Positions 39,801-51,800 of a stretch of 64,000 nucleotides of DNA are shown here, piece after piece. The stretch comes from Phlebotomus papatasi. Taxonomy: Eukaryota > Arthropoda > Insecta > Diptera > Psychodidae. The stretch lies in the NCBI RefSeq assembly GCF_024763615.1, contig NC_077224.1:82656712-82720711 (forward strand), written 5' to 3'. How positions within the stretch are numbered: position 1 is the stretch's first letter; every line of letters begins with the position of its first letter. A program made the translations under genes and the position numbers. The notes under the pieces are model-generated. The model was not told where the DNA came from. It did no database searches and saw only the letters and a list, made by a program, of their open reading frames with translations.

Positions 39801-42800
39801 TGATTGTTGAGAAAAGATTGTAAGAGCCCCAAATTCAATGATGTCAATCATCGTGATCGGGGCAAAAAAAAAGAAAGAGAACTTCTCTATGCTCGATGAT
39901 GAATAAGAAAGAATATTGAGGCTCAATGCGAAATATGTACCACACCTCTTACAAGTGAGATTCACCTTTCCCAAAGACATGCAATTGAAAGTCAATTTGG
40001 TACGTTGATTCTTCCAAAGGTATTGGGGTCTTTCTGCACCATTTGGTATCAATTTTGTGGGGCATCAGAAACAGGTTGCTGCAGTGTATTCTTTATGTTT
40101 GCATTTTTGTCTGATCTCACATGTTCTTCGCATGATGTATGTGTATGTCAATAAAAAGGAGTAAAGTATCGTGACATCAATAATGAGACACTCTCAGCAT
40201 ATTATGTCTGATGAAAAGCTCAAATGAAGAATTCTTTTAGTATTCTTTTGCTTTGAAAAGACATTTCACGTAAATTAAAACCGGAATTTCATTATTGTTG
40301 CGATATAAAAAATAATGAATTTTGCAAAGAAACGGGTGGTTAAGTGAACAATACTTTGCGGAATGCTCGATGACTTCCCAAGTGGAACCGCATTACTAGC
40401 GGCACGACATATAGGTCATGAATACGTCACTGTAACGTCCTTAAAACTACGTCAAAAGAATGACTAAAATTTTACTAGTTTGACAGAAATCAAGATGATG
40501 TCAGTTTAATGTCGAAATGCCGACGTCACGATGACAACTCTCAGTTCGATCCTTGATCGCAGCGCGTTCGGTGAATAATTGGAAAACGGGGGTAATATGA
40601 TAACTTCTTTTCAATAGTATCGATTCTGAAAAATTCAAACGATAGCTGTACTTTTTACAGATGATACATCAGTGTTTATCAACAGTCACATTCTATTAAG
40701 AATGTCACAATAAATGACTTAACAATGCATAAAAAGTCATCATTCACTTCAAGGGGGTGCCATTAGCTCTGAAAAATGCTACCGATTTTAGTGTAAACTT
40801 TTCCCTGTTTTTGTGCACATTTCACAAGATATCTCCAAAACTACGTAGGTTGCCAATTTGTAGTTTTCGGTTGCCCATTCAGTATTAAGTTGGCTTTTAT
40901 TTTGTATTTATATTGTTTGCTAATTCATTCTACACTGACAGAAAACAGCTAATAAACCCAAAAGTTTTTCCGGCACGCTGGAAACATATGGGAAACATAG
41001 GAAATGTCATGCCGCTGATTCACTTAATCTACGAGATACAGATTTGTCGATACTATCGATTCGATAGTATCAAAAAGTTATCACTCCATCCCAGTTTTCC
41101 ACCGTGCTTCACCGTGCTCTCACATATTAAGATTAAGAAAGAAAGAAAAGAAAGGAGTTTCATATTGAAGCGCCCCAAATCACCCCCGGACTCCCGGAAC
41201 GCGAAAAAACCCTTAAACGAAGCACTTACGATACACAGTGGTGGTGGTCCTCTGTGCTAGCTCCTTGCACACATGATGTACACTGGCGAAGCTCTCCAGA
41301 CTTACTGAAGAAGGCGCACTGTCGTGCCGAAAGCTTTGGCGAAAAGAAACATTGTTGTTTGGTCTCTGAAAGGATCAGAATCCCTGACGCACCCTCAAGC
41401 AGGTCATCTCCCTATTGAATTAAGATTCTGCTGTTCGTGTTAATTATTTTCTGTACAATATCACAGACAGGCAATTCGAACAATTTTCCATACATGCCAA
41501 CTGTGATTCGGTCAGTTTTCGAGCGATTTAATGACTGACAACTTTGTACGCTGTGATCACATGCGAAAGGGAGCAAGACATAACACTTGCTATCTCTCTT
41601 TGCCATTCTCCTACTTCATATAAACATTTTTACTTTTTGATATTTCCGCAAGGTGGCCGAATTCTTTTCTGTTTGAATTTTGAAGTGCATGATTGTCAAA
41701 CACGTCCGTCTTCATTTGTTGTGAGAAAAACATAAAGCATTTATGCTTACTATTCTTATTCCTTTATTTAATCACTCTATGTTCGTGAGTAACTCTTTTC
41801 CCAGCTTTTTAGTAGGATATTTCATGAATTTTCCTCATCTTGTGCGGAAATGTTAGTGTGAAAATTCGAAATAGAGTTTGAATTCTTCGAAGATTAACAA
41901 CTTTTTGTGCAAATAGCTAGTTACATTACCTTTTAGTTGGAGAATCAAATTCCACTTGTGTGTGCACCCATTGGGACATTTCTAATTAATTGAATGGGCG
42001 CAATACTCGCGTAATAAAAAAGTATTAACAGCGTTGTTCTCACATGTTTTCCTTAACACAGTCTTTTCACAATATTGACAAACGTTTGGCCAAGTACAAC
42101 ATTGCCAACATTACTAATGTTGTCAATATTCTGCTAAGAATTAGTCCTACTGCTTTCAGGAATATGGCAAATTGCAGTTAACCCGAATTCCGACTACGTC
42201 AGACATACTTTCCTACTTCAGACTTAATAAAATTTGATTCTGTACAATTGAGAAGTAAAAATATGAAAAACGGTTGGCAAAAAAATCAAGTTTAATGAGT
42301 AGTCAATTAAGAACTTTATGCCTCCACCTTTAAGATCAAGAATATTTCATTAAGCCAAAATTTACATTCCCTTCTTCCTCAACCGTTTTGTATGACTCTA
42401 TCCCACTTTTTTGCACTTAAAATTGGATTCAAGTAAATTGAATTTGTAGTGATGTTTAAAGGAAGAAGAAGAAGAGTGCGAAAAAGGAGGATAGTCATAC
42501 ATGCAAGGCTTTTAAGAAAGAAACGGATGTAAATTTTGATGTCATGAATTTTTCCTGATCTAAAAGGTGTGTCGGAGCCATTAAAAGCAAGAACATTTTC
42601 GTAGAGCTTTTTTTTTTAAATTGAAAATTAAGACGTTTTCATTTTACCTCCAGCCTCCGTCATCTGACGCCGTCTGACGGCAATAAAAACGTCAAAATTC
42701 TGTCAAAAAATTTAATAAATTATACACATATTTGTTTTTTCTCTGACAAAAAATTAACATTTTTCTGATCAAGTTTAAATTTTTACTTCCATTTGTGTTT

Positions 42801-45800
42801 TACCTGAAAATTTTCCTTGTCGCAAGGCGTAGTTTTTATTATTTGGAATAATTGATGCATAATTTTTGTTTCGATTTACGAAAACTTTCTTTTACGTATT
42901 TGTCTTTGCAAAGTTATGCCCTAGCGCCCTCGGTCAAATGACAGACCGCGGTAGGTAAGATACTCAACAATGTTTTATTAAAAAAAGAAGAAAAAAATTA
43001 CAATTTAAACACAAAAAATATATAATGCATATTTTAAGAAATTCATAAAGTTTGACAGTGATATTGTACCGTTTAAATATGTGTTAATTTTAAAATTTTT
43101 TAAGACGGTCAATTTGACCGATTTTGGTAGGTTTAGTGTTAACAAAGCAAGAATATTCTAGTTTTGACCACTGAGTAAGGCTTGAAGTCCGAGTCAAAAG
43201 TGGAAAAGTCCCAGAAAAATATATGAGTGCCTCGTGAGTCCCCTGGTCAGATTGGCTCGAGTTCCCCGAAATGAGTTACCCTTGGTTTGGATCGTCTCAG
43301 ACTTTTAATGTTTGTGGTACCAGAGAAATACGGGCTTCCGGTCTAAGGTTTAGCCACATGGCTTAACTTCTCTAATTTCTTATCAAGGACGATCTTTGAG
43401 ACAATTTTCACTTCGGACTATTATTACACTTAGCACTCGAATTCTTACTTCATGAACAAATCTCCCAAGATTTGGATGACTGTGTCAGGTACATCTGGGC
43501 TTAAATCGTCGAGATCACATAAGCCCTCATAGAAACGTCTTTATTGGCTGTACTCTTGTAACCCTAATGAAATGAAAGCTGTTGCGGCTGTTGCCGAGTA
43601 CCTGTCAAGTTTTCTGCTTAAAGGGGGTTCGGCCTGGGTTCGAGGACTCATAGTTTCTAAAGCTCTAAACAGACACAGGGATCGACTTAGGGATCAGCTC
43701 GAAAAATCAGGATTGGTGTCAATACACTCAGGGATCAGCTCAAAATTTAGGATATCAGGCTGAGCTTTTAAATTATTCATGATCATGACATTCATGAGGT
43801 CTAGTGAAAGTTATAAGAATTAGCGACATCAGTGCCAGTGGCAAAAATACAAAACTTCCCCTTGAAATTCATAAAGTTTGAAGTACTTAATGAGAAGGTC
43901 AGAGTGATATACTAATCCTTGATCCTAAATTCTCAATGTATGATAGCTTGGGCTGATCTTGTACAGCTAAATATTTCGAGCTGAGTATTCTCGAGGATCA
44001 GCCTTTATGTATTTTCGGCATATGGTTCAAGGTAACTGCTTCTATCGATCGTTCTTTAAAGGACGTCACTGTAGTTAATTCGATTCCGGGTATAGTGGCC
44101 GTATTTCAGCGGGTGTAGTCCGCGAGATTCTCTTGTCTTTCAATTTTGTTATTTCTTCCTCATTTTTTTTGTCTAAATTATTACATTTGTAAGTGGGATT
44201 ACCCTATTTTTTGTGAATAAAAAAAAATAATAATAATATTAATAATAATAATAATAATAATACTAAGTATTATTATTATTATATAAGGGTAAATGATCCA
44301 TTAGATATTGAAAAAAAAACCATTTAAAACTTGATTTTTATTTGGGATTTCTTGACATTCGGGAACTGGGCTAAACGTCCAGTCTAAAACTCGTACAAGA
44401 CGAATTAGATAATCTTACTGGCTAATGTAGCCCCGTTTTTTCTATTTGGTAGCCAAATTGTGTCAGTTTAATTTTGCAAGATACTTTACTCACAAATTAG
44501 AAATACTCACGCACAGATCTCATCATATTTAACACGAATTTACTAATGAATCTCTATGATTTTCAATAAAATTGCTAAGCATTGCAACAGCAAAAGTTCC
44601 TAAAGTGCTTTTTGACGCATGGCGCTATTGCATTAATGATAAGTTTCTGAGTTTTCGGGAGGTTTCGGAGTTCAATTGGTTTAGTATTTAACTCAGCTTA
44701 GATTACCGTAGGAAGGTGATTCTGTACGGTGCTTTTCATTCTAGTAGGGGAAAATACTCTCCCTTCGAACGTTCATGGCTTCGAATAATGTGAATTTTCT
44801 TTTATTTTTCTTAAGAAAATTGCACATTTCTATTAAATATTAGTTAGATTATTACCAATTATTGATAATAATGTGATAAATGTGTGTAAGTATCTTAAGA
44901 AAATAAAAGAAATTTCACATTATTCGAAGGCATGAACGTTCGAAGGGAGAGTACTTTCCCCTACTTAAGGATGATCTTTACGGTATCTTTAGGTTCCTAA
45001 TTTCTTTGACTAATTTATATTTGAAAAATGTAATGTTAGTTCGTAATTTCCATCAGCTTGTGTTCTATTTATTGTGCTTTTATACATTAAATAGAACAAT
45101 TGCTGATTCAAGCGACGTATTTCAACTGATCTCTTATTTTAAGAGTTTCAATTAAAAATACGATAAACTCCAGAATGTAGGCAATTCTGCCCCGAGGTAT
45201 TCAAAAGATTGAAAGAGTTTATGGAGTTTGTAAACTTCTTGCGGTTCCAAATAAGAAATAGTAACTAACAATCCGTGCACGATTTCTGTTGTCTGTGGAT
45301 CAAAGAATGTTGCAATGCTAAACCACGGGAATATCACTACAGCAAATGATTCTTCTCAATAACAAATTATGATTGAATTTCGCTTTTATCCTATTCAATC
45401 GAAATTAGAGCGGTTTTATAGTTTAGAGTGTTTGTTGTAAAAAGTTTTGTATATAATGTTTTGTTAGATATTGTTTCCTCATCCCAGGTGTATTGACCTC
45501 AATTTGCAGCAAACATTCTCTCTTTCATTCGATCTCATATACTCAGTTTCACGATTGAAGTTTCTGGGATGATTGATCTGCTTAGTTGTTGTACCTTTTT
45601 GGAGGTGTATTAATTAAGAGGCCGCATAGAATAAAATCTCTTTCACATCGCTGTAAAAATTATCTCTTGTCTTTTGGTGTATATAATAGTACTTACCTGG
45701 GGGGCTATTATCTTGGGTAGATTATCCAAAGTGGGGAGAAAATCTCTCATGGTCACTTGTATGAGTCTCTTTTGTGAATGGAATGTTTGAGAAAACTGGT

Positions 45801-48800
45801 TGTTCCTCTAACGAGAAACTATTTCCTCTCAGACCATCTGAAGAAGTGTGACAAGAAGGTGTCTCGAGTGGATGATATTTCTTTCACGATCAGTCTTGTG
45901 GCTTATGGTCAGCGGATTTGTCAGTATTAAGTGGTATTGCAGATATTTCCGATTTCTTAGTGATGATTCATAATTCCCTTCCCGGTGGTCTTCATCTATT
46001 AGAAAACGTTTAAGAACGAAATTGATGTGTGCAAAGTGATCGAGTTTTTAAGCGAAAAAAAATGAAAGGTTTCTATCAATTTTTTTCTTTCTCCTCAAAA
46101 AAAATTGGACTCAAAATAGAAATTCTAAAAAAGGAAAATAATGAGGAAAGATTCACTTACTTTACGTATGAGTTAAAGGTTCAATTTTTAATGTCAGAGA
46201 AAGTGTGTCTCATCGAAGAAGTTCCATGGCTATTTAAATGGATAGTTTTTTCCATCAAACCACTCTTTATCTCTTTGAGCACAACACAATAACCATTACT
46301 TCATGTTGAAATTTCGCTTCCGAGATGATGATGCTGCATGAAACAGAGATAAAGAATAAAAAAAACAGACATTTTTTTCCAGTCAGTGTGTTAATGATAA
46401 AATTTTTTGCATAAATAAGAAATATGTTTAACTGTTTAAGGGCATGGTGTGTGAATTTATTAAAGAAGTAATGTTTACATTTGATAATCATGTGCAGAGT
46501 TATTTTAATGTCTCTCAAATCTGGAACTTTTATTCATCTCGTTACACATTGATGATTTGTTGTTTTGTACATCTTGTGAAATAGAGTTTCATCATGTTCT
46601 ACTTACCAAATACTAATATCTGTTTGTTGGAGATTGATGTGTTTTAGCAGATGAAGAAGTGACGTAGATGTTTTTTTTTGCAAACTTGTCTAGCAAAAAT
46701 ATGTTTAGCCCATTCGAGGGAGGTACGACTTTTCTCACAAATTAACTTGGGATAGGAAAGGTTTTGCATTGCGGTTTTATGTGAAAATACATTCAAATCA
46801 GCAATTACATGCTCTTACATAAAAAGGATCATTAAAAATATTACGTATACTATATAGTAAACTTTTGACCTTAAAGGGCTTAAAATTACTATCTTTAGCT
46901 TCAATGTGTTCAATGTAGTTCATTCCTTTATTGAAAGTCAGAAAAAATGAAATAAATAAACGGTAGAAACTGATTGGAAGATTGATGTTCTCAAATACCT
47001 TTCACATGAATCCAAATTTGTCTTATTCAAAAGATAAATACATTCTACAGAGCCCTTTAAACATTGACCTTGAAATAATTAAATAAATAATTCAAGGCCA
47101 TCGATGCGGCATATCTAAAATCTGTACTATTGCTTTTCAAGATACCTATGGCTGACATAATAGAATCAAGGATCAAGTCTTTCGAAAGTATTTATTATCC
47201 CTCTAAAATGATTAATAAACAATTTTTATTGTTCCACGCAAAAAACCTAACAACTAACAGACGATACAATAATTTTTGAACAATATAATCAGAACAATTT
47301 TAATTGAAGAGAATGCTTCCCGTTTCCAAAGGGAATAGGGAAATATTTTGCATAACGATACGAATATTTACGAATATTAAACGAATTAAGAAGAAGCCAG
47401 GAAAACCAAAATCTGAAAGCCAAAATGTTGAAAAAAAATCCTGAATGGTCCTAAATTCAGATTGAGCCAACCAAATCCCGAAAAGCTATAATCCTGAAAA
47501 GCCAGTATACCCAAAAACCAAAATTCCGAAAACCCCACAGCATCTTGAATGGTCGAAAATCCAGATTACGCCAACAAAATCCCGAAAAGCCAAAAGTTTT
47601 AATAAGCCGTAATCCCGGATGGATCAAAATCCTGAAAAGCCGAAATTCCGAATAGACCAGATTCCCGAATGGACCAAAACCCGGAAAACCACAATTCAGA
47701 AAAGCCAAAATCCCAAAAACCAAAATCCTAAAAATCCCAGATCACAACTATTCCAAATTTCTGATTGGGCCAAAATCCCGCAAATCCTAAAATTTCGAAT
47801 GGGCCAAAATCCTGAAGAGCCAAAAATCCCGGAAAGCTAAAATCCTGAATAGCCCGTATTTCCAAATGAGCCAAAATCCTGAAAAGCTATAATCCTGGAA
47901 ATCCTGAATCGCGAAAAGCCAAAATCTTGAATGGGCCAAAATCCAGATTGGGCCAACAAAATCCCGAAAAGTCATTATCCTGAAAAACCGAAATTTTTAA
48001 TGGGTCAAAATCCTAAAAAGCCGAAACTATCCCAAACTATCCCTTATTCCTGATTGGGCCAAAATGCCGAAAACCCCAAAATCCTGAATGGGCCAAAATC
48101 CTGAAGAACCAAAAATCCCGAATAGGCCAGAATCCCGAATGGACCAAAATCCCAAAAAGCCACAATTCTGAGAGGCCAAGATCTTGAAAACCAAAAAATT
48201 CTGAATGGAATAAAATCCAGATTGGGCCAACAAAATCCCGAAAAGCCAAAATCATAAAAACCCCAAATTCTCAATGGGCCAATATCCCGAATAACCAAAT
48301 CTTAAAAAGCCAAAATCCCGAATTGATTGAAATCTCGAAAATCCAAAATTTGGGAACTTATTGATTTCACTTCAGTTCAGCCGTTGGCTTGGAACAAGAA
48401 TTTTGTGTAATCACTATAGTGATTGAAGAAGGGGTTATTCAAACAGACTAAAACCTTAGACTTTCGTTAATAAAACAAAAAAATGAAAAAGAAAAAATAA
48501 TTGCATTTCCATTCAATTATTTAGCTCAAATTGTGTCCTTGTAAATTCGAATTGTCGCTTTCTTTTTTTTTGGAATTAGTGTTACAAGTTGGACAATTTG
48601 CCGGTACAAGTTGGACATGGTTTTTTTTTGATAAATACAGTACAAAATTTGTTTTTAGGCACAAGGAACCAAATTATAAAACTAAAGCATTAAAAAATAT
48701 ACAAATAAAAATGAAGTACTAAATTAATCAAGACAAAAAGCCCTGTCCAAATTGTACCATTGTCCAACTTGTACCACTTTACCCTACATTTTTTAATAAA

Positions 48801-51800
48801 TAATTTAAATTTAAAAGAATAAAGTTTAGAATGGGTTTTATTGTTGAAAAGTATTTGATATAAATAAAACCGGTCAAAAGATTTTTAAATTAACAGAACT
48901 TTGCATAATTATCGAAGTTTCTTTAGCTTCAGTTTAGTTTGAAGATTATAAGAATGCAAAAAGTATAAATGGAAATTTAAATATCATCATTTATCATAAT
49001 TTATCATTTCATTTTGGGGTGACTATCCAACCCTCAAGCATGGTGGATACATGCTTTATTTACTTTAAAATCTGTTACTTGTCTGTGTCTTGGGACCTTC
49101 GGATGACCCCCCCCCCACACATAAGTCGACCCAGGGATCTTTTACCCTGGACTTATTCCTTAAAAATGGGTTTTTAAGGTCAAGGGTTAAAAATGCCGTA
49201 GAGAGAGTATATCCCAATTGAATGGGGTCTTAGGGCTCATTGGAAAGGTCTTGAATTTTCCGCCAATATTGTTTCGGTTCCAATCGGTTATTAACCGGTA
49301 ATGAAATGGTTTAAATTTAACAGATAACTAATTTTTATCTGAAATTCAATTAAATGACTCCCAAGGTATTTTTGACAATGTTATGAGTGATTTATGAATC
49401 GATGTGAAGAATTTCGGTCCGATGGGGTGTAGCAAGAAGTGACGGAAACACTAGACCTTTCTTGACTTTCGCAATTTTATTCTTTACGACGTTTCGAGGA
49501 TGAATGTCCTCTTCATCAGGTATCGAATTTTGTTGGGAAAATCACGTACAGGCGGGAAATGGTTACACTTTTCTTGGACTTGGATCACAGATTGCACTTT
49601 GAAGTTCACCATTCGACTGATCGACACAGAAACTGTCCACACACAGAAACTGTTCTGTGTCGATCAGTCGAATGGTGAACTTCAAAGTGCAATCTGTGAT
49701 CCAAGTCCAAGAAAAGTGTAACCATTTCCCGCCTGTACGTGATTTTCCCAACAAAATTCGATACCTGATGAAGAGGACATTCATCCTCGAAACGTCGTAA
49801 AGAATAAAATTGCGAAAGTCAAGAAAGGTCTAGTGTTTCCGTCACTTCTTGCTGATTTATGAATCGATTCAAATTGATTGAGAAACGGTAAACGGTAAAT
49901 GATCCGGAAAGTATTTTTCAGGCATAGCATCCAAGTCATAGGTTCGAGCATTTCGCAAAGCCTGGGACGCTTTGCTACGCTTTTAATTTAAAAACAACTT
50001 ATATTATTTTGGGGTGGAGATTTAACCCTCATGGTTCGTACATGCTTCACTTACCTTAAAATGATCTTGAAAAGGGATTTTTGGAGAAAGTTTAAGTTTT
50101 TCTTTGCTTTGTGGAAATATTTAGTAGGCTTTTTTTTAATTTTCTGAGAAATCTTTATCTTTAATTAGTTTAATTTTAAATGTAAAGAGATAAGCATTTG
50201 TCATTAAAAAGCTAATTAATCTTCAGGCATACAATTTTTTAATTTTAACTGTTTTAATTTTGAAAAAAGTCGCTCTAACTAGAATTAGTTTTCTCTTAAA
50301 ATTAGTAAGATAGTTGTTATAAGGTAAAGTGCCCTCAAGTCGATCGGTAGAGTTATTTATTCAATTTATTTATATTTGCACTAATATTTGGCGTATTATC
50401 TAACATTAATAGGTCAATTATTCCATAAATAAATACGAATCCGTGAAAATTTTTATAGAAAACATTCAAATATTGACCACTGGTCGAGTCAAGGAACCGG
50501 TCGACTCGGGGCACTTCACCTTATAACATATTTTTTTAGATAATTGTTTAAAAACTGAATCTAGCTGAACAAAATTCGAGGAACGTAAAAACGAAAATAC
50601 TGCAGCACCACTAGAAGCGGTTCGACGAACTTCGTAGGTTTCATAAACATTGTAGGGCTATCAACTAGCATTTTAGGGTGACTCTTACGTGAAGAAAAGC
50701 AGTGTCGTAACATTTTTTCTGATTGCAATTGAAAGTTGAAATAAATTGGCGAAAATAAGCAAAGTGCATTAAGAATTAATGGTTCCTCGAAATTTTAAAT
50801 TGGCATTTTTATATTAAGAGATTGATTTTTTATTAATTCAGACAAATGTATATATAGATATGTATATGTCCGTGGGCGATGGTTCCGCGCCGTCGCGAAT
50901 ATGCTGAGGAATTGAATGGCCAAGAGTTGTGGTATGGAGAGCAAAAAAGAGAGAGTTCCACGAGTAATTGTCGTAGCCACGGAGTTCAGTTCCTCTTGGT
51001 ATCTCCAAGAGATTCGTAGTGCTTCAGAGAGTTCTCCATTGTCTCCCCGGGATAGTCCAATTAATTCCAGAAGCTCTATCACATGCGTTTTTTTTTCTTG
51101 GTCTCTTGAGAATGCTGTTCTCTAAGATATCTCACCATTTGTGGGTTTAATTGGTGCGACAAATCTAATGTCCGTTAGACGAAAATGTTGCTCCATTTCT
51201 TACCTTATTGATAGAAATATTTTGTGTGAGAATTTTTGTGACTTTGTGGCATGAAAGTGCAAGAGAGATTTTAATCTTTTTGCAGAGCAAAGAGAAAGGG
51301 CAATCAATTGTTATATCACCATCCATGGGATAACATGAATCATGTGGTGCTTCTCTCTATAGATTTTATAATATAGGTAATATGTATAAATCAGCTGTTT
51401 GTAAGCCTACATCCTCCTCAGGACGGCGCATCTACCGATCGATAGAATGTTCTTGTGCTCCATAAAATTGTGTGAAAATGTCGGATTTCAAGTGGCCTTA
51501 GTGTTATAAAGACAGAAAACTTTTCTCCAGAAGGAGTATCCCAACATTTTGTTAGATCAATCGATATCTCAGCACTAAGGGGGAAAACATAGTAAAACAG
51601 GATTAACACCATTTCATTTAGGGGAAGGGAGAGTTCTGTGATATCAAGGCGTGTTTTAGTAACATTTTCTCTCAAGGAGTGACGCATTGGGTCGATTTTC
51701 ACAATTCTTACAGTTTTTTGCCCTAAATCTCAAAGAAAAAGAAGCAAAAGACCACTTAAAGTGTCTAGTGAAAAAGTTTATAAAGTTGAATTGCAATTTT

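Larger units (their letters stand above)
49404..49852. mobile_element. Penelope-type insertion: near-perfect palindrome with 16-bp target duplication
   Basis: Arms 49431-49631 and 49653-49853 are inverse copies of 201 bp around a 21-nt loop; a 27-nt stretch (49404-49430) precedes only the left arm. TGATTTATGAATCGAT flanks the insertion at 49388-49403 and 49853-49868. Each arm has a hammerhead-like core. Hammerhead motifs in terminal repeats and head-to-head copies are known for Penelope-like elements. No reverse transcriptase is present. Confidence 0.65.
49180..50000. repeat. dispersed repeat that hosts the Penelope-type palindrome
   Basis: Shares blocks with 14755-15360 (agtgatttat(a/g)aatcg, ggtaaacggtaa, gttcgagcatttcgcaaagc). 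The palindrome has duplicated its tgatttatgaatcgat block, so the repeat was there first. Confidence 0.5.

Noticed and set aside
47457..48298. Several overlapping minus-strand frames of 62-88 codons
   Set aside because: All are translations of the AATCCCGAAAAGCC array; several frames are open at once, as expected of a short repeat.
49500..49784. Identical 73-codon frames on opposite strands
   Set aside because: They mirror each other because the DNA is palindromic; no family resemblance.
51418..51702. 94-codon minus-strand frame
   Set aside because: No recognised motif, no splice or poly(A) context; kept only as part of the GC-shift observation.
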